Assembly: GCA_963575715.1 (NCBI GenBank)
Contig: CAUYTW010000330.1
Span: 1 to 55,862, forward strand
Direction: 5' to 3'
DNA from: Gammaproteobacteria bacterium
GTDB lineage: Bacteria; Pseudomonadota; Gammaproteobacteria; CAIRSR01
DNA length: 55,862 bases
Shown: one piece after another, positions 26,133 through 34,797 of the stretch
Numbering within the stretch: the first letter of the stretch is position 1
Layout of the letters: every line of letters begins with the position of its first letter
The notes under the pieces: generated by a model
Told to the model about the DNA's origin: nothing
Databases searched by the model: none
Seen by the model: only the letters and a program-made list of their open reading frames with translations
Translations under genes and position numbers: made by a program

Positions 26133-28574
26133 ATGAGCACCAGATCTAGACCAATACTTACCAACCCAAAGCCTGCACCTACTATCGCCATGTTACCCGT
26201 GGCGATTAGTCGTTTCCGTGTCTTGCGCGAACTCGGCAAGGGTTCACAGGGTGTAGTATATCTTGCCCATGATCCGCAACTTCAGCGTAACGTTGCGATA
26301 AAAACCTTGCGTCTTCAGTTTAACCAGCTCAAAGAACAGCAGGAGATGTTGCTACAGGAAGCGCGCATTGTCAGTCGTTTAAGCCATCCCAATATTATTC
26401 CCATCTATGAAGCTGGAGAATTTTCGGGAAGTCCCTATTTAGTGTTTGAATTCGTGGACGGAATTTCTCTCAAGGAGTATTTAAGAAAAAATGGACCCCT
26501 TCCTATTTCGCGTAGTCTAGGTTTGATTGGTCAAATTTTGGAGGGAATCGCCAACGCACACGAAAATCATATATTACATGGAGACTTAAGTCCGCGTAAT
26601 ATTTTGGTTGATCGGAATGGAACACCGCGCATCATGGATTTTGGCATCGCACGATTTATTGGGTCACGCCAAAGTTCAACGTATGGGATGTGGGGTTCAT
26701 TGTCCTATATGTCTCCAGAGCATTTTAACAACAGCCCATTGTCTGAAAAATCAGATATTTTTGCACTTGGCTTGATTCTATTCGAGATGTTGATTAATCA
26801 GCCGGTGATTCAGGCCGACAATGAATTTGCCATCATCAACGCCATTGCCAATCACCCCATCGATCCCCCGTCAGTGCGGAATTCTGGACTTGACAAATCG
26901 CTTGATGACATTGTGATGCGGGCATTGGAAAAAGATCCGAATGCTCGTTACCCAGACGCGGAATCGATGCGTAAGGCAATCGACGAATATTTAACGCTCG
27001 AACAGCAAAATACCAATGGAAAGAACAGTGCCGGAAGCAGCAAGCAAAGTGTGCTCGATTTTCTTTTACGTCGGATGCGTTTCAAAATGGATTTTCCAGT
27101 GCTTTCTCATCACATCATGGAAATTAACAACAAAGTAGCGAAAGCCGATGAAACATCGGTAGCTGATCTCGCCAACACCATTTTGAAAGATTATGGCCTA
27201 ACGAGCAAATTACTCAAATTAGTTAATTCATCATATTATCGCCGATCTTCAACCAAAATTTCCACGATCTCGCGGGCAGTAGCGTTGCTCGGATTTGAAC
27301 AAGTGCGTACCGCCGCGTTGGGTTTAATGTTGATGGAGCATATTCGCAATGGAGAACAGCGAGATGAACTCAAAGATGGCGTCATCGCTAGTTTTCTGAA
27401 TGGAGTCATCGCCAAGGATATGGCGGAGAAAATAAAATTCAAGGAGCCAGAAGAAGCCTTCATCTGTGCCATGTTCCATAATTTAGGGCATTTGCTTACA
27501 ATTTATTATTTTCCAGAAGAGTACAATGAAATTAAGGAACTAATCGAAAAAAAAGGCATCAATGAAGAAACAGCCACTAAATCGGTGCTGGGATTAAGCT
27601 ATAAAGACATCGGTCAAGGAATCGCTCAAGCTTGGCAATTTCCCGATAAAATCACTAAAAGTATGGAATCTTTACCAGAAAAAAAATTAGCCAAGCCATC
27701 CACAGATACGGATATATTGCGACTCTTATCAAATTTTTCTAGTGAATTAAGCAACGCGGCAACCAGTTCCGACGAAAAACGGCCTGAGAGATTGCAAGAG
27801 GTTACAATTCGTTTTAGTGGAGCACTTCCGATAACCAGCAAAAATATTGATGAATTGCTTCGCACTGCGACTACTAATGTACGCAAGTATTCGGATGCTC
27901 TAAGTATTCAATTAGAAAGCAGCCCGTATTTCAAACGTTGGATGCGCGGCATTACGGGATTTTCTTCTGGCGTGCCGTCCACGAGCGCTACAATTGATGC
28001 GGCTGCTTTTAATGCCAATGATGTGACTAAAAACAATCTTGAAAACTCCTCTGAGGAGAACCCAGAAAAGATCATGTTGGACAGCATTCATGAGATATCT
28101 AACGCTTTGCTGGAAAATTATAATCTTAACGAAATATTAATCTCTGTCCTGGAAACCATCTATCGAGGATTTAATTTTTCCCATGTCCTATTTTGTGTGC
28201 TTGACAAAAACCGAGTAACGGTTAATGTCCGTTTCGGATTTGGTGACGAAATTGAAAAAATTATGCGTGGGATGCATATTTCATTGAAAAATAAGCCGGA
28301 TATTTTTAATATCTCCATTAACCAGGGGCGTGACATAATTATAACCGATATTGATGACAAAGTTTTTTCTGCTTTCATTCCAAATTGGTTTCGTCCATTA
28401 CTTCCGGCACGCAGTATTCTACTTTATCCAATTATGGTTAAGGGAATTCCGATTGGGCTTATCTATGCCGACCATGATCAAAAAGGCGCGCTAGGACCGA
28501 AAACTCCATTAAATTTACTGAAAACTTTGCGTAATCAGGCAGTCATGGCCATCAAACAAAAAGCATCTCGATGA
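26133..28574 (+). CDS. Serine/threonine protein kinase-HDOD-GAF fusion
   Basis: The 813-residue cytoplasmic protein combines three modules. Residues about 28-285 form a Hanks-type kinase with the P-loop GKGSQGVVYLAHD, lysine in VAIKTL, catalytic loop HGDLSPRNIL (HGD in place of HRD), DFG and an SPEHF activation-end motif. Residues about 305-500 form an HDOD domain (MRFKMDFPVLSHHIMEINNK and ISRAVALLGFEQVRTAALGL). Residues about 645-805 form a GAF domain with a typical C-terminal SILLYPIMVKGIPIGLIYAD. HDOD proteins often act in signalling and the GAF domain binds small ligands, so a ligand-tuned kinase is likely. There is no membrane segment. It stands alone, flanked by repeats. Confidence 0.93.
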   Translation: MSTRSRPILTNPKPAPTIAMLPVAISRFRVLRELGKGSQGVVYLAHDPQLQRNVAIKTLRLQFNQLKEQQEMLLQEARIVSRLSHPNIIPIYEAGEFSGSPYLVFEFVDGISLKEYLRKNGPLPISRSLGLIGQILEGIANAHENHILHGDLSPRNILVDRNGTPRIMDFGIARFIGSRQSSTYGMWGSLSYMSPEHFNNSPLSEKSDIFALGLILFEMLINQPVIQADNEFAIINAIANHPIDPPSVRNSGLDKSLDDIVMRALEKDPNARYPDAESMRKAIDEYLTLEQQNTNGKNSAGSSKQSVLDFLLRRMRFKMDFPVLSHHIMEINNKVAKADETSVADLANTILKDYGLTSKLLKLVNSSYYRRSSTKISTISRAVALLGFEQVRTAALGLMLMEHIRNGEQRDELKDGVIASFLNGVIAKDMAEKIKFKEPEEAFICAMFHNLGHLLTIYYFPEEYNEIKELIEKKGINEETATKSVLGLSYKDIGQGIAQAWQFPDKITKSMESLPEKKLAKPSTDTDILRLLSNFSSELSNAATSSDEKRPERLQEVTIRFSGALPITSKNIDELLRTATTNVRKYSDALSIQLESSPYFKRWMRGITGFSSGVPSTSATIDAAAFNANDVTKNNLENSSEENPEKIMLDSIHEISNALLENYNLNEILISVLETIYRGFNFSHVLFCVLDKNRVTVNVRFGFGDEIEKIMRGMHISLKNKPDIFNISINQGRDIIITDIDDKVFSAFIPNWFRPLLPARSILLYPIMVKGIPIGLIYADHDQKGALGPKTPLNLLKTLRNQAVMAIKQKASR

Positions 28575-28695
28575 TTCCAGAATAAATCAACGGTGCTTAG
28601 TTTTTTCATGAAAAAATACTTATTTTCAACAGAGCATGCCAGGTGTTAAGATTGAATCATCAGAAGTTACACAAATTTTTTTGTGTAATTATTAA

Positions 28696-28812
28696 TTAGG
28701 AGTTACGTAGTTAAAATTTAACCGTTTGATTTCGCTAACAAGTCACTAAAAGGTTATCTTTTGCAACTGATTGAAAATGTTGTATTTAAATTTTTAAACA
28801 GCGTAACTCCTA
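28696..28812. repeat. MITE of the TAGGAGTTACGCAGTTG family (copy)
   Basis: The ends are TTAGGAGTTACGTAGTTAAA and AAACAGCGTAACTCCTA. The interior shares TTTAACCGTTTGATTTCGCT, ATCTTTTGCAACTGATTGAA and GAAAATGTTG with the copy at 34660-34776. It lies directly upstream of ampE. Confidence 0.8.
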
Positions 28813-28885
28813 GTCAAAATCAATCCACACCAAACTGTGTCATCCCGAATGCATGGTTTACCTTACAGATAAATTAACAGTGGCC

Positions 28886-29722
28886 ATGGACTTACTTTCT
28901 CTTCTTGTTGCCTTAGCATTCGACCGAATCGACCAAAGTCGGACCAGCGTGCGTCTTTTATCCACCTTAATTGCTTCATTATGCGGCGGATGGGGAATCC
29001 CAGGAGTGATTGCGCTGGTTTCGGCGACATTTTTAACTCATGGTTTACTTCTAAGTTTATCATCGCTGTTGGGAGGTATCTTTGGCGCGGCGGTATTAAT
29101 CGTTTGCCTGGGGCTGGGTGAGCTGATAAATGGCGTGAGTGAATATTTGACTCAACGCCTCCGTGGTGATGAGCAGAATGCCTGCCGTCTAGCATCCGCT
29201 CTGATCGGACGGCAGGCTTGCGATGGCGGGGTACGTCTGGCGCGGGAAATGCTGGCAGGCGTATTGGTGGAAGGTCATGCACGCGGTGTTGGATTACTTT
29301 TTTGGTATATTTTTTTGGGACCCGCAGGCGCGTTATTAGCGGTTCTGATGCGTCGTGTCGCCCTGCCAAATTGCATGGCTGGGAACACCTCGCCCCTGGC
29401 GGGGACTCTTTATTGGATAATTGATTGGCTCCCGGCGCGGCTCTCGGCGCTTTCATATGGGTTGGCCGGCAGCCTTACTCATGCCCTTGGGAACTGGCGC
29501 GCCCGGGCATGGAATTGGGATTCTCCCAATACGGTGGTGCTCGTCGCTAGTGGTACTGGAGCACTACTGTTGGAGACCGAGACCTCGGGTGATTCTCTTT
29601 CCACGGCTAGCTCCGAGGAACAAGACACGGCGGTGAAAAACGCCTTGGCCCTGGTCACACGCGCCCTTGTGGTTTGGGTAACCGCAGTAGGTCTAGTTAC
29701 CCTGGGTGGATGGTTAAAATAA
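28886..29722 (+). CDS. ampE: AmpE-like inner-membrane protein
   Basis: The protein belongs to the AmpE/CobD-CbiB-like family of integral membrane proteins. The AmpE branch is linked with AmpD in beta-lactamase and cell-wall recycling signalling. The conserved FWYIFLGPAGALLAVLMRR and WIIDWLPARLSALSYGLAGS blocks are visible, along with at least four membrane helices. I prefer the ATG at 28886 (MDLLSLLVALAFDRI), which aligns with the family's usual start, to an in-frame ATG at 28853. An ampD gene is not adjacent. Mobile repeats flank it on both sides. Confidence 0.85.
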   Translation: MDLLSLLVALAFDRIDQSRTSVRLLSTLIASLCGGWGIPGVIALVSATFLTHGLLLSLSSLLGGIFGAAVLIVCLGLGELINGVSEYLTQRLRGDEQNACRLASALIGRQACDGGVRLAREMLAGVLVEGHARGVGLLFWYIFLGPAGALLAVLMRRVALPNCMAGNTSPLAGTLYWIIDWLPARLSALSYGLAGSLTHALGNWRARAWNWDSPNTVVLVASGTGALLLETETSGDSLSTASSEEQDTAVKNALALVTRALVVWVTAVGLVTLGGWLK

Positions 29723-29723
29723 T

Positions 29724-29839
29724 TTAGGAGTTACGCAGTTGAAAAAATAGATTCAATATTTTCTATCGATTCAATAGATAATCTTATTAGTTATTTTCTA
29801 TTTGAATCAAATAATTAAAGTTAAACTGCGTAACTCCTA
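29724..29839. repeat. MITE of the TAGGAGTTACGCAGTTG family (copy)
   Basis: TTAGGAGTTACGCAGTTGAA and TTAAACTGCGTAACTCCTA bound 116 bp, starting only two bases after the ampE stop codon. A clear target duplication is not visible. Confidence 0.85.
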
Positions 29840-29888
29840 CCTAAATTTATCACAATTTTGAATTGCTGATTTTTAGCTTCCGACCGTT

Positions 29889-30713
29889 GTGGCCTACATC
29901 ATGTCTGTAACATTAATTGGTATTCCCGCCATTTTGCTGTACCTCATCGCTGGCTGTCTGTTAGCACAGCGGCTGCTGCATCGACCAGAAAAAAAATTTT
30001 TCAACAAGGGATACATCATTGCTATTGCCCTGGTGGGAATCATGTTACACGCCATGGTTCTCGCTCGGGGTATTTTGACCGGAACCGGCTTGAACCTCGC
30101 CTTTTTTCACGCCGGATCATTGGTCACTTGGGTAATGGCGTTGCTATTCATACTCGCCACCCTAGCGCGGCCGCTAGAGAATCTCGGGGTTGCAATTTTA
30201 CCTATTGCGGCGCTCGGCCTGTTCCTAGATTTACTGTTCCACACTCATCATGTAGTAGTCGAAAACCGCGCCCTGGGGCTTGACCTCCATATCATTTTTT
30301 CGATCCTCGCCTACGCTTTGCTTTCCATCGCTGCGGTCCAGGCGATCTTACTGGCCATTCAGGAATCTCATCTACGCCATAAGCATCCCGGGGGATTCAT
30401 TCGTCTCCTGCCGCCCTTGGAAACCATGGAGACTCTGTTATTCCAAATGATTAGCCTGGGTTTTATCATGCTTACCTTGGCTCTTATCAAGGGTTTCGCC
30501 TTTTTACAGGATATATTCGCCCAGCATTTGGTCCATAAAACCGTCCTATCAATGGCTGCCTGGCTAATGTTCGCTATTTTGCTCTGGGGACGCCAGCGGT
30601 TCGGCTGGCGGGGACGAATCGCGATTCGCTGGACGCTGGTAGGCTTCTTGGTTTTGCTCCTCGGATACTTCGGCAGCAAATTTGTCCTGGAACTGATTCT
30701 TAACCGACGTTGA
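29889..30713 (+). CDS. CcsA-like cytochrome c assembly family membrane protein (YpjD type)
   Basis: This 274-residue polytopic protein has about eight hydrophobic helices and the family's conserved region (AFFHAGSLVTWVMALLFILA, then LDLHIIFSILAYALLSIAAVQAI). His residues in the fifth helix region (LLFHTHHVVVENRALGLDLH) may be haem ligands as in CcsA/CcmC relatives. The YpjD branch is encoded beside the CorB-like gene in many gammaproteobacteria, as here (28-base gap), and does not replace the Ccm system. Its exact role is unproven. Confidence 0.85.
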   Translation: MAYIMSVTLIGIPAILLYLIAGCLLAQRLLHRPEKKFFNKGYIIAIALVGIMLHAMVLARGILTGTGLNLAFFHAGSLVTWVMALLFILATLARPLENLGVAILPIAALGLFLDLLFHTHHVVVENRALGLDLHIIFSILAYALLSIAAVQAILLAIQESHLRHKHPGGFIRLLPPLETMETLLFQMISLGFIMLTLALIKGFAFLQDIFAQHLVHKTVLSMAAWLMFAILLWGRQRFGWRGRIAIRWTLVGFLVLLLGYFGSKFVLELILNRR

Positions 30714-30741
30714 ATCACCATTCAGGTATTTTTACGCCACG

Positions 30742-32013
30742 ATGCACAATATCCCCTTGAGTTTACTCATCGTTGCGCTTGTGTCATGCGTGGCGCTGGC
30801 GGCTTTTTGCGCGGTGGCTGAAACTGGATTGATGGCGCTTAATCGTCATCGATTACGTCACCTCACCGCACGCGGCCAGCATCGCGCCGCCGTGGCTGCA
30901 CGCCTGCTGGAACATCCCGAGCGCTTAATAGGACTGTTGTTGCTGGGTAATACTTTTTTTAAGGTCTGTGCCGCTGGATTGGCAGCTTTATTGGGTTGGC
31001 GCCTGGATGGAGACCTTGGAGCCGTGCTGGCGGCCGTGTTGTTGAGCCTGGTTGTGCTGGTGGTATCTGATCTCGCACCAAAAACGGCTGCTGCCTTGCA
31101 TCCAGAAAGAATCGGACTGGCCCTTGCACCTGTGCTGTTTCCCTTGGTGTGGCTATTTACTCCAGTCGTATGGATGCTCAATGCCTTAACCCGGAGTGTC
31201 TTGTGGTTGGGACGATTGATTCCAGCTCGTGATGGAGTGAGCGAAGCTATCTCGCGGGAAGAATTACGCTCGGCGGTCAATGAAGTGACCGAAATCGTCC
31301 CGCGTCGTCACCTGCGCGTGCTGATCGGCTTACTGGAACTGGAAAACATCATGGTGGAAGATGTGATGGTGCCGCGGTCAGGAATTATCGGACTGGATTT
31401 GACCGAACCCTGGCCGAAACTCCTCGCCGACCTGACCATGACCAGCCATACCCACCTACCGGTCTATCATGAGAATCTCGATCAGGTGATCGGTGTTCTA
31501 CATGTACGCGATGCTCTACCCCTGTTGATTCAGCCCAATTTTGACCCGGCGAGTTTGCGGCGTGTGTTGCGGGAAACTTATTTCATTCCTGTGGGCACCT
31601 CACTGCATACCCAGCTTTTGCATTTTCAACGTCATCGCCAGGGATTGGGGCTGGTGGTGAATGAATATGGCGATATCCGTGGTCTCCTGACCTTGGAAGA
31701 TATCTTGGAAGAAGTGGTTGATGAGCTTGCGACGGAACCATCCGGCGGGTTGCACGACATTTACCCAGAACCCGATGGTAATTATCTGGTGGATGGTGGA
31801 GTGAGCGTGCGTGAGTTGAATCGTCAAATGGGCTGGAAACTGCCCATAAAAGGGCCTAAAACTCTGAATGGTCTCATTTTAGAGCATATGGAAGCAATTC
31901 CAGAGGTGGGCACTCAATTTTTGATGGCGGGTTACCCGATGGAGGTGATACAAATCGGCGGGAATGTTGTGAAAACCGTGCGCGTCAAACTCAAATCTGA
32001 TCACGGTGCTTGA
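30742..32013 (+). CDS. CNNM/CorB-type transporter with CBS and transporter-associated domains
   Basis: The 423-residue protein belongs to the HlyC/CorC (CNNM) family connected with magnesium and cobalt export. It has an N-terminal DUF21 region with three to four membrane helices (residues about 1-150, AFCAVAETGLMALNRHRLR), a CBS pair in the middle (VEDVMVPRSGIIGLDL, HLPVYHENLDQVIGVLH, VNEYGDIRGLLTLEDILEEV), and a C-terminal CorC_HlyC domain (LVDGGVSVRELNRQMGW). It follows the YpjD-type gene in an apparent operon. Confidence 0.93.
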   Translation: MHNIPLSLLIVALVSCVALAAFCAVAETGLMALNRHRLRHLTARGQHRAAVAARLLEHPERLIGLLLLGNTFFKVCAAGLAALLGWRLDGDLGAVLAAVLLSLVVLVVSDLAPKTAAALHPERIGLALAPVLFPLVWLFTPVVWMLNALTRSVLWLGRLIPARDGVSEAISREELRSAVNEVTEIVPRRHLRVLIGLLELENIMVEDVMVPRSGIIGLDLTEPWPKLLADLTMTSHTHLPVYHENLDQVIGVLHVRDALPLLIQPNFDPASLRRVLRETYFIPVGTSLHTQLLHFQRHRQGLGLVVNEYGDIRGLLTLEDILEEVVDELATEPSGGLHDIYPEPDGNYLVDGGVSVRELNRQMGWKLPIKGPKTLNGLILEHMEAIPEVGTQFLMAGYPMEVIQIGGNVVKTVRVKLKSDHGA

Positions 32014-32116
32014 CTGGCAGCAACAGGACGCGACCTGGTAATATCATTTTGGTTCTAAAGCATGTGAACCACCACGATGGTATATATCAATCAACTATTT
32101 TTTATTCGAGGTTATC

Positions 32117-32383
32117 ATGGGTTTATCCGGTATTGGCTTTAGCGAGTTATTATTGTTATTCGTGATCGTCGTGCTATTGTTCGGCACTAAAAAACTTTCC
32201 ACGTTAGGATCAGACTTGGGCACCGCAATTCGTGGCTTTCGTCAAGCCATGAGTGAGGGAAATCAACCTCCAGGAAATTCAACTCATTCGCCATCGAATT
32301 TATCCAATTCATCTGTCGTGCCTCCTGCCCCTCATGTGAATGAGGCTACAGTTGAAAAATCCCAGCCTGCACCCCGCGCCTAA
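32117..32383 (+). CDS. tatA: Sec-independent translocase subunit TatA
   Basis: At 88 residues, it has the N-terminal membrane helix (FSELLLLFVIVVLLFG), the FGTKKL hinge with the conserved phenylalanine-glycine pair, and an amphipathic helix (LGSDLGTAIRGFRQAMSE). A low-complexity Pro/Ser tail follows. TatA forms the protein-conducting pore for folded substrates. No tatB or tatC accompanies it, so those must be elsewhere. Start ATG 32117. Confidence 0.88.
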   Translation: MGLSGIGFSELLLLFVIVVLLFGTKKLSTLGSDLGTAIRGFRQAMSEGNQPPGNSTHSPSNLSNSSVVPPAPHVNEATVEKSQPAPRA

Positions 32384-32465
32384 AAGTATTCTATTCAATT
32401 AATCGTTTTTACGTGTGACGTGGGAACTAAGCCATTTTATTAATTAAGCAGTCCGTGGAGTTTCC

Positions 32466-33287
32466 GTGGATCTAACGAACTATCTAAACGCGATTCTCCT
32501 CGGCATGGTGGAGGGGGTCACTGAATTTTTACCCATTTCAAGCACTGGCCACCTGATTATCTCGGGTAATCTACTGCGATTTACCGGGCCGCGCGCCGAC
32601 ACCTTTGAAATTTTTATCCAACTTGGAGCAATTCTGGCGGTGCTGTGGAACTACCGCGAGCGATTCATCATGATTCCCGGTACATCAAAAGGAGAGCGTG
32701 GCACTGTGAATTTTTTGATGAATCTGATGGTGGCTTTTCTACCGGCGGCAATAGCAGGCTTTTTATTCCACAAATTGATTAAGTCTTACCTATTTTCACC
32801 CGTCAGCGTGGCTGCGGCATTGGTAGTGGGCGGAGTAGCTATTCTATGGATTGAACGGCGCCATCACTCCGTCAGCAGGGCATCGGTCGATGAGATGACG
32901 TGGCGTGATTCCCTAAAAGTGGGATTCGCTCAATGTCTTGCCCTCTTTCCTGGAGTCTCCCGAGCCGGAGCGACCATTATCGGTGGCATGGTTTTTGGAT
33001 TATCACGCCGCACTGCCACCGAATTTTCTTTTTTCCTTGCGATCCCGACGATGTTTGCCGCCACGTTTTATGACCTTTACAAAAGCCGCGCAGCTCTCTC
33101 GCTGGCGGATATTCCGTTGTTCGCCTTAGGATTTGTGGTCGCATTTTTTAGCGCCTTGGTGGTGGTGCGCGCCCTGCTGATCTACATCAGCAAAAATAAT
33201 TTTACGGTCTTCGCCTGGTACCGGATTATTTTTGGAGGCATCATTTTATTTTATGCTTGGTACCAACCTGGGGCCTTCGTCGCTTAA
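32466..33287 (+). CDS. uppP: Undecaprenyl-diphosphate phosphatase UppP (BacA)
   Basis: UppP recycles the lipid carrier for peptidoglycan and O-antigen by removing a phosphate from undecaprenyl diphosphate at the outer face of the inner membrane. The 273-residue polytopic protein carries both signatures: [17 protein letters not shown] near the N-terminus and the [11 protein letters not shown] motif, containing the conserved Arg, near residue 165. It starts at GTG 32466 with GGAG upstream. Confidence 0.97.
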   Translation: MDLTNYLNAILLGMVEGVTEFLPISSTGHLIISGNLLRFTGPRADTFEIFIQLGAILAVLWNYRERFIMIPGTSKGERGTVNFLMNLMVAFLPAAIAGFLFHKLIKSYLFSPVSVAAALVVGGVAILWIERRHHSVSRASVDEMTWRDSLKVGFAQCLALFPGVSRAGATIIGGMVFGLSRRTATEFSFFLAIPTMFAATFYDLYKSRAALSLADIPLFALGFVVAFFSALVVVRALLIYISKNNFTVFAWYRIIFGGIILFYAWYQPGAFVA

Positions 33288-33396
33288 ATGCTGGACAACT
33301 TCTAAAAAGTATTGTTGATAAGTATTGCCAGCTTATTCAGCGAATTGATGGTTATGCCTATACTTAAAACTACAACTACAAAAGGCAGCGTTTCCT

Positions 33397-33422
33397 CCCC
33401 TCGACCCTACGGGATCGAGGGG
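33397..33422 (+). promoter_or_regulatory. Hairpin in the leader of gspL
   Basis: An 8-bp GC-rich stem CCCCTCGA / TCGAGGGG lies about 20 bases upstream of the gspL start. It is not followed by a T-run. It could modulate initiation or end the uppP transcript; there is no direct support for either. Confidence 0.4.
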
Positions 33423-33440
33423 TTTCCACCCTGAGGCTCT

Positions 33441-34655
33441 ATGAAAGGTACTTTTTACCTGCGTCTTGATCATCCAGTACCGGGAAAGGTCTCCTGGCAC
33501 GCCAGCGACGGGGCTAACGGCAACGGAACATTGGCAGAGGTAGCGACGCTTACCACTGGGCGACGTATCGTAGTTTTTGTCGCAGGCGCTGAAGTGCTGT
33601 TGTTGGAAGCCATGCTTCCTACCCGCAAACGCGACCGTTTGCTTCAAGCGGTGCCTTATGCCCTGGAAGAGCACTTGGCGGGAGATGTCGAGACCTTTCA
33701 CTTCGCGCTTGGTCAGTCATCTTCAACCCCGTTGGATACGACTTTAACCAATATTCCGGTGGTGGCGGTAGCGCGCGCGCGTATGGACGCATGGCTGGCA
33801 GCCCTGGGCGAGGTAGGAATCAATCCTCATGCTTTGGTACCAGATATCCTGGCGATGCCACTTGTTCCCGGCACTTGGACCTTACTACGCGAACCAGGAA
33901 TCACCTTGTTGCGTACTGGTCCCCAGGCCGGAGTCGCCTTGGAACCGGAATGGCTGACGATTGCTTTGGAACAGGCAGGTGAACCACCTACCGCGTTACG
34001 GGTAGCAAGTTATGGCTGGTCATCGTCGCCTCCGACCTTACCGCCGCTGCCAGTAGCCATTGAGGAGCTTCCTTGTCCGGCAGGGTCACTGGCGTTGTTG
34101 GTAGCAGGTTATCGTCCCAATGAAACAATTAACCTTCTGCAGCGATCCTATAGTCGCCATGAACAGTTGAGTCGCTTATGGCGACCATGGCGTGCTGCTG
34201 CTGTCCTGCTGCTGGCGTTGGGAGCATTACAATTCATCGGGTTGATCATGGAAAAGCAGCGATTGAGCGCCGAAGATGTAAAGCTGCGTGCCCGCATGAC
34301 GGACATCTATCAACGCGCTTTTCCAGAGGCGCGTCGGATCGTAAATCCTCGCGTTCAGATGGAGCAACGGCTAAATGCCTTACGTACTCAACCTGAAGGA
34401 GGAACGGATAGTCTGCTTGGCTTATTGGCGCGGGTGGCGCCAGTGATGGGAGCCACTGAAGGATTGGAATTGCGCACCCTGCGTTATAAGGATGGCGGCG
34501 TGGAATTGGATCTCTCCCTGAAAAACTTGCAACTTCTCGATCAGCTTAAACAACGTCTCGCTGACAAGGGCCTTGAAGTGGAAATTCGCTCGGCGCGCGC
34601 TCAGGGAGAAAACGTCGATGGCCATCTCCTAATTAAGGGCAAGGCGGCACGTTAA
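33441..34655 (+). CDS. gspL: Type II secretion system protein GspL
   Basis: GspL is the inner-membrane linker that couples the GspE ATPase to the GspM/pseudopilus platform. Its 404 residues show a cytoplasmic actin-like region (LLEAMLPTRKRDRLLQAVPY, ALEEHLAGDVETFHFALG), a single membrane helix at about 246-265 and a small ferredoxin-like periplasmic domain (GVELDLSLKNLQLLDQLKQ). Usually gspM follows at once. Here the next sequence is a MITE, and no gspM or other gsp gene is present, so the secretion cluster is elsewhere or broken. Confidence 0.9.
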   Translation: MKGTFYLRLDHPVPGKVSWHASDGANGNGTLAEVATLTTGRRIVVFVAGAEVLLLEAMLPTRKRDRLLQAVPYALEEHLAGDVETFHFALGQSSSTPLDTTLTNIPVVAVARARMDAWLAALGEVGINPHALVPDILAMPLVPGTWTLLREPGITLLRTGPQAGVALEPEWLTIALEQAGEPPTALRVASYGWSSSPPTLPPLPVAIEELPCPAGSLALLVAGYRPNETINLLQRSYSRHEQLSRLWRPWRAAAVLLLALGALQFIGLIMEKQRLSAEDVKLRARMTDIYQRAFPEARRIVNPRVQMEQRLNALRTQPEGGTDSLLGLLARVAPVMGATEGLELRTLRYKDGGVELDLSLKNLQLLDQLKQRLADKGLEVEIRSARAQGENVDGHLLIKGKAAR

Positions 34656-34659
34656 GTTA

Positions 34660-34776
34660 TTAGGAGTTACGCAGTTTAATTTTAACTGTTTGATTTCGCT
34701 AGAAAACAAATAAAGGATCATCTTTTGCTACTGATTGAAAATGTTGAACCTATTTTTTCAACTGTGTAACTCCTAA
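34660..34776. repeat. MITE of the TAGGAGTTACGCAGTTG family (copy)
   Basis: It begins TTAGGAGTTACGCAGTTTAA and ends TTCAACTGTGTAACTCCTAA. The flanks AGTTAT and AGTTTT form a target duplication with one mismatch. It begins five bases after the gspL stop codon. Confidence 0.85.
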
Positions 34777-34797
34777 GTTTTGTAAGTTCTGTTCAAG

